A stretch of DNA of 64,000 bases from Gluconacetobacter takamatsuzukensis. GTDB lineage: Bacteria; Pseudomonadota; Alphaproteobacteria; Acetobacterales; Acetobacteraceae. The stretch covers positions 62,001 through 126,000 of the forward strand of contig NZ_JABEQK010000010.1 in assembly GCF_014174275.1 (NCBI RefSeq), read 5' to 3'. A model generated the notes under the pieces. The model searched no databases. It saw only the letters and a program-made list of their open reading frames with translations, and was not told the DNA's origin. The position numbers were made by a program, and so were the translations under genes. Within the stretch, counting starts at the first letter, position 1. Each line of letters begins with the position of its first letter. Positions 27,378-36,320 of the stretch are shown piece after piece.

Positions 27378-28057
27378 GCGCGCGCACCGACCCCGAATCC
27401 TTCATCCTCGCCCACACCAGCCCGGCCCGCGCCCCGCTGGTGCCCGAGATCGCGCTGCACCTGGCCACCGAGATCACCCCGATCTGGCAGGCCAGCGAGG
27501 ACTGGCTGACCCGACAGGGTATCGAGCCCCCCTTCTGGGCCTTCGCCTGGCCGGGCGGCCAGTTGCTGGCACGCCATATCCTGGACAATCCCGCGCTGGT
27601 CGCCGGGCGCCGGGTGCTGGATTTCGCGGCCGGCTGCGGCATCGCCGCCATCGCCTGCGCCCAGGCGGGCGCCGGCACCGTCGAGGCCGCCGAGATCGAC
27701 CCGCTGGCCATCGCCGCCATCGCGCTGAACGCCCGGACCAACGGCGTGGCCGTCACGGCCACCGGGGAAGACCTGGTCGGCACCGCCCCGCGCTGGGACC
27801 TGATCCTGTGCGGCGATGTCTGCTACGAAAACCCGATGACCGAGCATATCCTGCCCTGGCTGCGCGACGCCGCGCGCACCGCCGAGGTCTGGATCGCCGA
27901 CCCCGGCCGCGCCTACCTGCCCCGCGCCGGCCTGCACCCCATCCTGACCCGCGACGTCCCGACCACCCGAGAGCTGGAAGACCGCGACACGCGACGCACC
28001 ACCCTCTACCGCGTCAGCCCATCCCCTGAGGCCACCCCGCCCGTTCGGGGGGCCTGA
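27374..28057 (+). CDS. Class I SAM methyltransferase, ETF-beta lysine methyltransferase type
   Basis: A 227-aa enzyme starting with ATG in the ubiA stop overlap (ATGA). SAM-binding motif I is LDFAAGCGIAAIACAQAG, with the acidic residue in AAEIDPLA. The post-II motif is DLILCGDVCYENP. PPFWAFAWPGGQLLARHI near residue 55 is typical of the METTL20/PrmA-like group that modifies lysines of electron transfer flavoprotein beta. The substrate is inferred from family resemblance only. It converges on the c-di-GMP gene across a repeat-filled gap. Confidence 0.85.
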   Translation: MSARTDPESFILAHTSPARAPLVPEIALHLATEITPIWQASEDWLTRQGIEPPFWAFAWPGGQLLARHILDNPALVAGRRVLDFAAGCGIAAIACAQAGAGTVEAAEIDPLAIAAIALNARTNGVAVTATGEDLVGTAPRWDLILCGDVCYENPMTEHILPWLRDAARTAEVWIADPGRAYLPRAGLHPILTRDVPTTRELEDRDTRRTTLYRVSPSPEATPPVRGA

Positions 28058-28102
28058 GCGAAACCGCGCGGAGGACACGCCGCCAGCACGCATGTCCGCT
28101 CA
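28055..28102. repeat. Partial right-half copy of the structured repeat
   Basis: Bases 28060-28095 nearly repeat 28169-28203 (both read GCGCGGAGGACACGCCG in the middle). TGAGCG at 28055-28060, which includes the methyltransferase stop codon, can pair with CGCTCA at 28097-28102. It directly precedes copy 3, so this gap holds one full and one partial unit. Confidence 0.65.
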
Positions 28103-28219
28103 AAGCCTGCTTGCAAATGCGGGATGGTGAGCGAGAGCGGCCTTGATGGCCGTGAGCACCGAAGCGCAGGAAACGCGCGGAGGACACGCCGTCAGCCCGC
28201 ATTTGCAAGCAGGCTTTCA
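28102..28219 (-). repeat. Structured intergenic repeat, copy 3 (short form)
   Basis: The outer arms 28102-28123 and 28196-28217 are perfectly complementary over 22 bases (AAAGCCTGCTTGC and GCAAGCAGGCTTT at the ends). The interior lacks about 50 bp present in the other copies: the first inner hairpin and the spacer up to the next GCGGCC are missing. GCGGCC/GGCCGT with loop TTGAT and the GAGCACCG-AGCGCAGGAAACGCGC stretch remain. It ends at the stop codon of the c-di-GMP gene. Confidence 0.85.
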
Positions 28220-31200
28220 GGTGCGGGGGGCGTTGACGACACGCTCCACCAGCCAGTCCCGCATGTCCCGCGCCATTTCGTCGGGCACCGGGCCGGCGGA
28301 CAGGATGCGGTACCAGTGCACGGCATCGGCGTCGTCCCGGCCGCACCCTTCCAGCCAGCGCGTCAGCGGCCCGCCCTTGAAATGGAACCGCCCCAGCGGC
28401 GACCGGTCGCGCGTGGCCGTCCACAGATAGGCCAGCGCGCCGAGGTCGCTGCCGATTTCGCTTTCCTCTTCGTCCTGGGCCCGGCCCTGCTCGGAATAGA
28501 TGCGATACCAGTCCAGGAAATCGTCCGGCGGCATCGGCCGGGCGATGCCGAACCCCTGGCCGTAGCGGCAGCCCAGATGGCGCATGGCCTCGATCATGTC
28601 GGCGTCTTCCAGCCCTTCCACCACCACCTGGCTGTGCATGTCGCGGCCCATTTCCCGCAGCGAGCGGATCACGCTGAAGACCTGGAGCGGCACGTCGCGG
28701 ATATGGCGCAGCAGGCCCCGGTCCACCTTGATGCAGTCGAAGGGCGCCGTGGACAGCCGCAGCAGGTTGCTGTGCCCCGCGCCGAGATCGTCGATGGCCA
28801 TCTGCACGCCCTTCGACCGGAAATCCCGCAGGGCCGCGCCCTGATTGTCGGAATCGAGGCCCTGGGTTTCCAGCACCTCCAGCGTCAGCCGGTTGGGGGC
28901 GATCTCGTGGCGGTTCAGCATGTCGTCGACCATGGTCAGGACATTGGTGTTCGACAGGCACGATGGCGGCAGATTGACCGAGATTTCGGTGGACAGGCCC
29001 TTCCGGTCCCACGATTGCAGCCACCCCAGGCTCTGTTCCAGCCCGAACTGGAACAGCCGGTCCAGCTCGTCATGCCCCAGCAGCGTCAGGAAAGTGGTGG
29101 GCGGCAGTATCGCGCCGTCGGCATCCTCCAGCCGGGCCAGGGCCTCGACCTTCAGCAACTGGCCCGTGCACAGGTCGATGACGGGCTGCATGAACATGCG
29201 CAGTCCCCCCGAGAACAGGCGCGTGCGCAGGCGGGTCGACCGCTCGTCGGACATGCCCTGCCCGTCCTGCCACAGCTTTTCCCATTTCTTCTGCAATTCG
29301 TCGGTGAATTTCCGCATGTCGGCGGATTCGAACTGGTTGGGGCAGACGCCGAACAGGGTCAGCACCAGCGCCGGCGTCCCGTCCGGGCGCCGGATGGGCA
29401 CGCTCATGGCCGAATGGATGCGCAGATTGAGCATCAGCGCGTGCCACGGCGCCATGGCACTGTCCAGGTCGATGGACGGGCAGGTCTGCGTTTCGCCCGT
29501 GCGCCACGCCTGGGCGCCGATGAAGCTGCCATGGCGCGCGGTGGCGGCGATCACGGGCCGCACGTCGCTGCGCAGCATCGCCTCGTCCAGCGCGGTGGCG
29601 CACGGCCCGGCGATGGTCTGCGCCACCAGTTCCCCCGCCGCGTTGGGACGGGTCAGGAACGCCGCCTGGATGCCGGGCAGCTTCGCCAGCCCGTTCAGCG
29701 CATCGCTGCTGACCTGGCCCCAGCCGCCGGCGGGCAGGTCGCCGGGCAGAAGGGCCGCGGCGGCGGCATAGGCCTTGCGCACACCCTGCTCGATCACGCG
29801 CCGCATCGCGCGATCGTCCCGATAGCGGCCTTCCACGATCTGCTGCACGCGATAGCGGTCGTCGCTGCTCACGCTGCCGGCTTCCATCTCCGCCATCAGC
29901 AGGCGCAGGTAACCGTTCTGCTCGGCGACGAACACGGCCGGATCGACGCCGAACAGCGCATACATCGTGCCCAGCGTCCGCGCCGCCGCCAGCACGTCCT
30001 CCCGCACGGTCACGGGGGTGACCAGAAATTCCAGATGCTTCGCCTCGCGCTCGATCAGGCGCTCATGCTGCTCGCGCGTCAGGCTGGCCACCATCGGCGC
30101 GCCGCCGTTCTTCTGCCAGATCGCCCGGATCGTGCCCTTGCGCAGGCTCTCCGCGATCCGCACGGCGGCCGGGGCCGCCCTGGCCAGCAGTTCCGCCGCC
30201 TTCGGCCCGTAGGGCGCGATCGGGAACAACTCGGCGGCCGCCCCTTCGTCGAGCGCCCGCGCCTCGTCCAGGGCGGCGGCGAAATGCCAGTTGACGTCGC
30301 GCGCGTCCTGGTTCTGCTTGGCGTGGTACATCGCATTGTCGGCCTGGCGCAGCAGCGCCTCGGGCTTGTCGCCGTCCTGCGGATAGAGCGCGACCCCCAT
30401 GGCGAGGCCCACCGTGGCGGTATGGCCGTCTTCCAGGACAAACGGTTCCGCCACCACCGAGGACAGGCTGCTCAGCGCCGCCGCGACCTGGTCGTTCGCG
30501 GTGTCCGTATCCAGGTTTTCCAGGACGACCACGAACTCGTCGCCCCCCAGCCGCGCGACATAGCCGTTCTCGCGCACCGCCTCCCACAACCGTGCGCTCA
30601 GGTCGACCAGCACCTTGTCGCCGGCCGCGTGGCCGTACGTGTCGTTGACGGCCTTGAAACCGTCCAGGTCCATCAGCCCGATCGCCACCGACATCCCGCG
30701 CTCGCGCGCGCGCTCCTGCGCCTTGGGCAGATATTCCTCCAGCGCCAGCCGGTTGGGCAGCGCGGTCAGCGTATCGCGGCGGGCGCGCTTCGCCTCCTCG
30801 TGGCGCAGTTTTTCCAGATTGCGGCTGCTGTCCAGCCGGTCCAGGCTCTGGCCCAGCAATCCCGCCACCCGCTGGCATAGCGTGATGCTCTTGTCGTCAA
30901 AGCCGCCGGTCCGCAGCGTCGTGAAGGTCAGCACGGACCAGATCTGCCCGCCCCGCAGCACCGGGACGGCCAGCACGGCGCGCCACCCATGCTCCATCAG
31001 CTTCTCGTAGCCCGGGATTCCGACCAGGTCGGTCTCCAGCGCGTTGGTATAGACCAGGCGCTGCTCCCGCCACGCCCGCACCGTCACCGGCAAGGTGGCG
31101 GCGTCGGTGTCGATCCGCCAGTTCAGCCGGCCGATAATGTCCCCGCCCCGGCCGGCATGGGCCCGCACCTCCATCCGGCCGCCAAGGTCGGGCTGCACCA

Positions 31201-32302
31201 GCCAGACGGCGTTGAACAGCGTGTCGTCGACCAGCGTGTCGCACACGGCGCGGCATTTTTCCGCCTCGTCCTCGGCGGCGAGCATGACGGACACGGCATT
31301 GATCAGCGCCCGATACAGGCGCTGCGTCGCGTCGCGGTCGGTCACGTCCTCGATGGTCCAGATCGAATCCGTGCCCCACAGCGTGTCCAGCGCCACGGCC
31401 GACAGGTCGGCGATCACCTCCTGCCCGTCGGGCCGGGGCAGGTGCACGCCCGGAAGCTGGGCCCGGCCGGTGGCGCGCAGCTGCGCCTGCGCGTGCTCCA
31501 GCCGCGACACGTCGCCCGCCACGATCGTCTCAGCCGGGGCATTGTACAGCTCGGCGGGCGTGCGGCCCGCAAGGTCGGCGGCAAAGGCGTTCGCGCAATG
31601 GATGTGCGTGTCGCGCAGCAGCACGATCCCCACCTGCGCCCGGTCGAGCTGCGCCGCGCTCAGCCGCCGCTCGTCATGCAGTTTCAGCATGCGCGACAGG
31701 CTGCCAGCCGCTTCCAGCAGGATGGTCCGGATCGCGCGGTCGAACCCATCCTCCTGCCTGTCATAGACGCCCAGCACCGCCCAGACCCGGCCGGCGCGCC
31801 ACAGCGGCAGCACCGCGCAGGCATGCACGCCCTGCGCCTGCATGGCCGCCAGCCAGGGCTGCAGGCTGGGCTCGCGCGCGATATCGTCGCAGAAGACCGG
31901 CTGCCGCTCCTGCCAGGCGCGCCCGACAAGACCGTGGCGCGCCGGCAGGTCCGGCCGGGCCGAAAAAGCCGGGTCGTGCATTTGCGCGACCGGCCCGCTG
32001 GCCGCCAGGATCCGGAAATCCCCCTCCGCATCGGGCCGGACGACGAAGGCGCCGCGCAGGCGCGCGTTCCGGGTCGCGGCCTCGCACACCGCGCCCAGCA
32101 GGGCGGTTTCGTCGATGGACGGGTCGAACGCCATGCCGATTCGCGCCAGGAAGGCGGTAAAACCGTTCAGCCGGTGCAACTGCCGCAGGCGCGCGCGCAC
32201 GCGCTGGCGCTGCCCGTTTTCCTCCGCGCCACGCCCCAGCGCAGCCTCCGCCAGCGTGGACAGGCGGCGCGATGCAGGCAACAGGGGGCGCGGCAGACGC
32301 AT
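28217..32302 (-). CDS. Multi-sensor diguanylate cyclase/phosphodiesterase (GAF-PAS-GAF-GGDEF-globin-like-GAF-EAL)
   Basis: A 1361-aa cytosolic c-di-GMP enzyme. Approximate order: GAF (40-205), PAS-like (225-335), GAF (340-500), GGDEF (515-680), a globin-sensor-like segment (705-860), GAF (880-1030), EAL (1045-1300) and a tail. The GGDEF motif RLGGDEFVVV is intact. In the EAL domain KVEALARLED, SVNLPP, LEVLE, IDDLGAGHS, KVDRGL, VVEGLED and GQGFGIARPMP retain the metal and catalytic residues. The segment around His756 (KHLEFL, then LGTMYALFGVDP) follows the pattern of haem-binding sensor globins. Both activities look possible. ATG 32302 has AGGA nine bases upstream. C-di-GMP controls cellulose synthesis in related bacteria. 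Confidence 0.88.
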   Translation of the reverse strand: MRLPRPLLPASRRLSTLAEAALGRGAEENGQRQRVRARLRQLHRLNGFTAFLARIGMAFDPSIDETALLGAVCEAATRNARLRGAFVVRPDAEGDFRILAASGPVAQMHDPAFSARPDLPARHGLVGRAWQERQPVFCDDIAREPSLQPWLAAMQAQGVHACAVLPLWRAGRVWAVLGVYDRQEDGFDRAIRTILLEAAGSLSRMLKLHDERRLSAAQLDRAQVGIVLLRDTHIHCANAFAADLAGRTPAELYNAPAETIVAGDVSRLEHAQAQLRATGRAQLPGVHLPRPDGQEVIADLSAVALDTLWGTDSIWTIEDVTDRDATQRLYRALINAVSVMLAAEDEAEKCRAVCDTLVDDTLFNAVWLVQPDLGGRMEVRAHAGRGGDIIGRLNWRIDTDAATLPVTVRAWREQRLVYTNALETDLVGIPGYEKLMEHGWRAVLAVPVLRGGQIWSVLTFTTLRTGGFDDKSITLCQRVAGLLGQSLDRLDSSRNLEKLRHEEAKRARRDTLTALPNRLALEEYLPKAQERARERGMSVAIGLMDLDGFKAVNDTYGHAAGDKVLVDLSARLWEAVRENGYVARLGGDEFVVVLENLDTDTANDQVAAALSSLSSVVAEPFVLEDGHTATVGLAMGVALYPQDGDKPEALLRQADNAMYHAKQNQDARDVNWHFAAALDEARALDEGAAAELFPIAPYGPKAAELLARAAPAAVRIAESLRKGTIRAIWQKNGGAPMVASLTREQHERLIEREAKHLEFLVTPVTVREDVLAAARTLGTMYALFGVDPAVFVAEQNGYLRLLMAEMEAGSVSSDDRYRVQQIVEGRYRDDRAMRRVIEQGVRKAYAAAAALLPGDLPAGGWGQVSSDALNGLAKLPGIQAAFLTRPNAAGELVAQTIAGPCATALDEAMLRSDVRPVIAATARHGSFIGAQAWRTGETQTCPSIDLDSAMAPWHALMLNLRIHSAMSVPIRRPDGTPALVLTLFGVCPNQFESADMRKFTDELQKKWEKLWQDGQGMSDERSTRLRTRLFSGGLRMFMQPVIDLCTGQLLKVEALARLEDADGAILPPTTFLTLLGHDELDRLFQFGLEQSLGWLQSWDRKGLSTEISVNLPPSCLSNTNVLTMVDDMLNRHEIAPNRLTLEVLETQGLDSDNQGAALRDFRSKGVQMAIDDLGAGHSNLLRLSTAPFDCIKVDRGLLRHIRDVPLQVFSVIRSLREMGRDMHSQVVVEGLEDADMIEAMRHLGCRYGQGFGIARPMPPDDFLDWYRIYSEQGRAQDEEESEIGSDLGALAYLWTATRDRSPLGRFHFKGGPLTRWLEGCGRDDADAVHWYRILSAGPVPDEMARDMRDWLVERVVNAPRT

Positions 32303-32421
32303 CAGAAAATCCTGACTCTCATGACAGAAAATCACATCGTGGCAGGATTGACTGGAAACGCTGCCGCATACCAGCGTTATAATTATGATTTCAATGAATT
32401 ATGCGCCAGTCCCCAAAAGGG

Positions 32422-33801
32422 TCAGGCACCGGCCCGCCGCCCGCGCACCAGCCGGCTGGAACTGATCGCCGCCGCGCCATAGGCGCAGGCCGCCGCCAGT
32501 TCCAGGCAGCGCAGGGTCGGGTCGTGGCGGACGAAGCCGAATGTCAGCGCCACGAACATCGCCCCCATCGTCTGCCCCCACAGCCGCGCGACCGAAACCA
32601 TGCCGCTGGCACTGCCCGAGCGCCCGTGCGGCGCCGCCACCATCATCGCCCGGTTGTTCGGCGCCTGGAAAATCCCGAACCCCATCCCCGCGACGGCAAT
32701 CCGCCACGCAATGTCCAGGTTCCCCGCATCGGCCGGCAGCAGGCACAGCAGCACGAAGCCGGTGCCGGTCACACACAGGCCGATCGAGGACAGGATGCCG
32801 GCCGGCACCCGGTCCGCCAGCCGCCCCACCAGCGGCGAGATCGCGACAATGCCCACCGGCCACGGCGTGATCAGCAGCCCGGTCGCCACCGCCGAGCGAT
32901 GCAGCACTGTCTCCAGCGTGAAGGGCATGGAAATGATGAAGAAGTTCGACGCCACGAACGCCAGCGACCCCACGCTGAACGCGATCAGGAAATCCGGCAC
33001 CGCCAGCAGGTCGATCGGCAGCATGGGGTCGGAACGCCCGGTCTGGCGCCGCGCGAGCTGGAAGAACGCGCCGCCGCCGATCAGCAGCAGCCATACCGCC
33101 ACCACCGGGCCGCTGCGATGCGCCAGACTGTCCAGCCCGACGACCAGGCAGCCGATGGCCACCACGTTCAGGATCGCGCTGGCCAGGTCGAACGAGGACT
33201 GGCTGCGCGGCGTGGCGGGCAGGTAGATCACCGCCGCCACCATCGCCGCCCCGCCCAGCGGCAGGTTGATCAGGAAGATCCACGGCCAGTCCGCCACCGA
33301 CAGCACGGCAGAGGCGATGGTCGGCCCCAGCGCCACCCCGGTCGCGACCACCACGCCGTTCAGCGCGATCCCCTTGCCGATCTCGGCATGGGGGTAGATG
33401 AAGCGGACCAGCGCGATGTTCACGCTCATGATGCACGCGCCGCCGATGCCTTGCAGCGCCCGGGCCAGCGCCAGTTCCAGCAGCGTATGCGACATCGCGC
33501 AGAAGACCGAGGCCACGACGAAGGTGGCCAGCCCGATCCGGCACAGCCGCGCGAAGCCCAGCCGCGACCCCAGCGAGGCCAGCGGCAGCAGCGTCGCCAG
33601 GCAGGCCATCTGATAGGCGTTGATCACCCAGATCGAGGAAGACGGGCTGGCATGGATATCCTGCGCGATCGTCGGCAGCGCGACATTGGCGATGGCATAA
33701 TCCAGCACCGAGAGCAGGACCGACAGCGCCACGGCGAACATCGCCAGCGCCCGGGGCATGCCATGCAGCCCCTCGCCCTCGCGCAGGACCGTCCCCTTCA
33801 T
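32422..33801 (-). CDS. MFS transporter, DHA2 (EmrB/QacA) type
   Basis: A 459-aa inner-membrane drug:proton antiporter-like protein. DYAIANVALPTIAQDI in the first helix, LGSRLGFARLCRIGL (loop 2-3) and LALARALQGIGGACIMSVN mark the EmrB/QacA group, which usually has 14 helices. The conserved motif GIFQAPNNRAMM lies in the second half. The start ATG 33801 removes 21 poorly conserved residues. The substrate is unknown. It runs in the same direction as the hydrolase gene upstream, 23 bp away. Confidence 0.87.
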   Translation of the reverse strand: MKGTVLREGEGLHGMPRALAMFAVALSVLLSVLDYAIANVALPTIAQDIHASPSSSIWVINAYQMACLATLLPLASLGSRLGFARLCRIGLATFVVASVFCAMSHTLLELALARALQGIGGACIMSVNIALVRFIYPHAEIGKGIALNGVVVATGVALGPTIASAVLSVADWPWIFLINLPLGGAAMVAAVIYLPATPRSQSSFDLASAILNVVAIGCLVVGLDSLAHRSGPVVAVWLLLIGGGAFFQLARRQTGRSDPMLPIDLLAVPDFLIAFSVGSLAFVASNFFIISMPFTLETVLHRSAVATGLLITPWPVGIVAISPLVGRLADRVPAGILSSIGLCVTGTGFVLLCLLPADAGNLDIAWRIAVAGMGFGIFQAPNNRAMMVAAPHGRSGSASGMVSVARLWGQTMGAMFVALTFGFVRHDPTLRCLELAAACAYGAAAISSSRLVRGRRAGA

Positions 33802-33824
33802 CGCCCTGTCCCCGTCATCGCCGG

Positions 33825-34568
33825 TCAGCCGCGCAGGGCGCGGGCGAACAGCGCCTGGACCCATCCCATGGCCTGAAGGAACAGGGCGGGGTCGAACCGG
33901 TGGCCCTCGTCGCGCAGGAAGGCATGCTGGCCGTTGACCTCATGCCATTCGTACCCGACCCCTGCCGCCTCCAGCGCCTCGCGGATCGCCTGCCGCCCCG
34001 CGAAGGGCACATGCGGGTCCTGCCGGCCCCAGACCATCATCGCCTCGCCGGCAATCTCGCCCAGCCGCCGCAGCGTATCGTCCGCCCGCCCGTCGCCCAG
34101 CGACGCCGAATGGATGTCGGTGGCATAGAAGCACGCCGCCGCCTGCACGGCGGGGTTCATCGCCGCCCGCAGCGCCAGATGGCCGCCCAGGCACACGCCC
34201 ATGGTGCCGATCCGCCCGGTACAGGCGTCATGCTCCGCCAGCCACGCCACCGCCGCGCGCGCATCGTCGTCATAGGCGGCCAGGGGCTTGGCATATTTCA
34301 GCGCGTTGCCCCGGTCGGTCCCCGGCCCGTCATAGGCCAGCACGCAGCCGGCGGGCTCGTATTCGTGATAGACTTCCGGCACCGCCACCACATGGCCCAG
34401 CCCCGCGACCATCGCGGCCAGCCGGCGGATCGGCGCCGTCACCTGGTAGATTTCCGAAAACAGCACCACGCCGGGAAAGCGGCCTTCCGCCGCCGGGCGC
34501 AGCACATGCAGCCGCATCGGGCCGTTGGCCGTCGCGATATCCTGGGTCTCGTCCCCGCGCAGTATCAT
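33825..34568 (-). CDS. Dienelactone hydrolase family protein
   Basis: A 247-aa alpha/beta hydrolase. The catalytic triad is visible: Cys126 in GVCLGGH, Asp184 in WGRQDPHVP and His215 in NGQHAFLRD, as in carboxymethylenebutenolidase. Many members hydrolyse other esters or lactones, so the substrate is open. It lies 15 bp downstream of the sugar transporter and 23 bp before the DHA2 transporter on the same strand, suggesting a three-gene unit linking uptake, hydrolysis and export. Confidence 0.88.
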   Translation of the reverse strand: MILRGDETQDIATANGPMRLHVLRPAAEGRFPGVVLFSEIYQVTAPIRRLAAMVAGLGHVVAVPEVYHEYEPAGCVLAYDGPGTDRGNALKYAKPLAAYDDDARAAVAWLAEHDACTGRIGTMGVCLGGHLALRAAMNPAVQAAACFYATDIHSASLGDGRADDTLRRLGEIAGEAMMVWGRQDPHVPFAGRQAIREALEAAGVGYEWHEVNGQHAFLRDEGHRFDPALFLQAMGWVQALFARALRG

Positions 34569-34583
34569 CGTCGCCGCCCCGCC

Positions 34584-36014
34584 CTACCGTCCCAGTTCCC
34601 GCAGCCGCCGGCCCGCCATCAGCCGGGCCTCGATCTCCTCCAGCGACACGCCCTTCGTTTCGGGCACGTAGGCGAGGGTGACCAGGATGAACAGGCCGTT
34701 CATGATGGCAAACAGCCAGAAGGTCCAGCTCTGCCCCAGGGCCGCCATGACGGTCAGGAAAATGTTGCTGACCAGCCAGTTCGCCGCCCAGTTGGTGAAG
34801 GTGGAGCACGCAATGCCGAAATCGCGGCCGCGCAGGGGCTGGATTTCCGAGCACAGGGTCCACACCATCGGCCCCGCCCCGATGGCGAAGCCGGCGACGA
34901 ACAGCAGCAGCGCCGCCACCATCCCGCCCAGCACCGGCGTCGACTCCCCGCCGATCGCGGCCAGCCCGCCGGCCACCAGCATCGCCCCGGTCATGATCGC
35001 GCAGCTCAGGATCAGCAGCGGGCGCCGCCCCCAGCGATCGATGAAGGCGATGGCGAAGCCGGTGGCGGCCATGTTGACCAGCCCCAGCAGCGCCGTGGCC
35101 CAGGTCGCGGCCGACACCCCGAAATGCGCGGCCTGGAAGATCTTGGGCGCGTAATACATCAGCACGTTGATGCCCGTGACCTGCTGCATCACCTGCAAGG
35201 CCACCCCCAGCAGCACCGAGCGGCGGAAATTCGGGCTGCTGCGGAAAAACGCCAGCCCGCTGCCGCCCTCGCGCCGGAGTTCCTGCGCGATGTCGCGGAT
35301 CTCGGCATCGGCTTCGGCCGGGCTGGTGCGCAGCAGGCGCATCACCTGGCTGGCCCGCCCCCGCTCGCCCCGCATCATCAGCCAGCGCGGACTGTCGGGC
35401 AGGAACAGGCACGCGGCGCAGAACAGCGCCGCCGGCGCCGCCATCAGCCCCAGCATCCAGCGCCAGTGCCCGCCATACGACAGCAGGCTGTCGGTGACAT
35501 AGGCCAGGAAGATCCCGAGCGTAACCATGAGCTGGTAGAACGAGACCATCGCCCCGCGCACCGATTCCTGCGAGATTTCGGAAATATAGAGCGGCGCCGC
35601 AAACGCCGCGATCCCGACCGCAAGCCCCAGCAGCACCCGCCCGACGATCAGCACCGCCACCGATGGCGCCAGCGCGCACAGCCCGGCCCCGGCGACGAAC
35701 AGCAGCGACGCCGCCAGCAGCGCCCGCCGCCGCCCCAGCCGGAACGAGATGCGCCCCGCCACCAGCGAGCCCAGGGCGGCCGCGGCCATCATCGACGACA
35801 CGATCCATTCCTGCGTCCGTGCCGCGGCATGGAATTCGTCGCCGATAAAGCCCAGCGCCCCGGCGATGACGCCGGTATCCAGCCCGAACATCAGCCCGGC
35901 CATCGCCGCCAGGATGCCGACCACCACCGCCCGGGCCGCCGCATGCGCCGCGGGCGGATGGGCGGTGGTCTGGCTGGTGCCCGTGGGGGGTGTACCTGTC
36001 TGGTCCGCCGTCAT
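34584..36014 (-). CDS. MFS sugar porter (GalP/XylE/GLUT family)
   Basis: A 476-aa 12-helix proton-linked sugar transporter. Diagnostic motifs are GRISFRLGRRRALL, LFLPDSPRWLMMRGE, QQVTGINVLMYYAPKIF, GFAIAFIDRWGRRPLL and VPETKGVSLEEIE. These place it with glucose/galactose/xylose porters; the sugar is not determined. The N-terminus is threonine- and alanine-rich before the first helix. First gene of the minus-strand unit and divergent from the gluconate transporter. Confidence 0.92.
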   Translation of the reverse strand: MTADQTGTPPTGTSQTTAHPPAAHAAARAVVVGILAAMAGLMFGLDTGVIAGALGFIGDEFHAAARTQEWIVSSMMAAAALGSLVAGRISFRLGRRRALLAASLLFVAGAGLCALAPSVAVLIVGRVLLGLAVGIAAFAAPLYISEISQESVRGAMVSFYQLMVTLGIFLAYVTDSLLSYGGHWRWMLGLMAAPAALFCAACLFLPDSPRWLMMRGERGRASQVMRLLRTSPAEADAEIRDIAQELRREGGSGLAFFRSSPNFRRSVLLGVALQVMQQVTGINVLMYYAPKIFQAAHFGVSAATWATALLGLVNMAATGFAIAFIDRWGRRPLLILSCAIMTGAMLVAGGLAAIGGESTPVLGGMVAALLLFVAGFAIGAGPMVWTLCSEIQPLRGRDFGIACSTFTNWAANWLVSNIFLTVMAALGQSWTFWLFAIMNGLFILVTLAYVPETKGVSLEEIEARLMAGRRLRELGR

Positions 36015-36320
36015 GTCATGGACTCCCTCTTCCGGATTCGGCGCCCGGCGGCGGGGCGCCCGGGCAGGTTGTCTCCTGCCCCGTCATATCCTGTGTCGTT
36101 CCATGCCGACCCGCCGCGGGCATCGCGCGCCCGCAAGTCCGCTCCGTTATGGCGCCAAACCCACCGATCTGGCCAGATCCCTTGGCGATCCTGCGCCCGA
36201 AGAAAAAACCGGCCCGGCAATGAACCAAACCGCCTCTCCCGGATATGAGCCCGCGGCCATTGACATTCGCGAGCCCGTTCCGCGCTCATGCACGCTCACA
36301 TTCACTACAGACGCGGTTCA
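36015..36320. other. Divergent intergenic region of 306 bp
   Basis: No gene is supported. TTGACA at 36260-36265 is a good -35 for the gluconate transporter, but the -10 that would go with it (about CGCTCA) is poor. No clear palindrome or terminator was seen. A catabolite or gluconate regulator site would be expected here but was not found by eye. Confidence 0.4.

Noticed and set aside
28124-30880. 918-aa open frame opposite the GGDEF-EAL gene
   Set aside because: Antisense shadow of a high-GC gene; composition dominated by Arg, Gln, His and Ala and no domain pattern.
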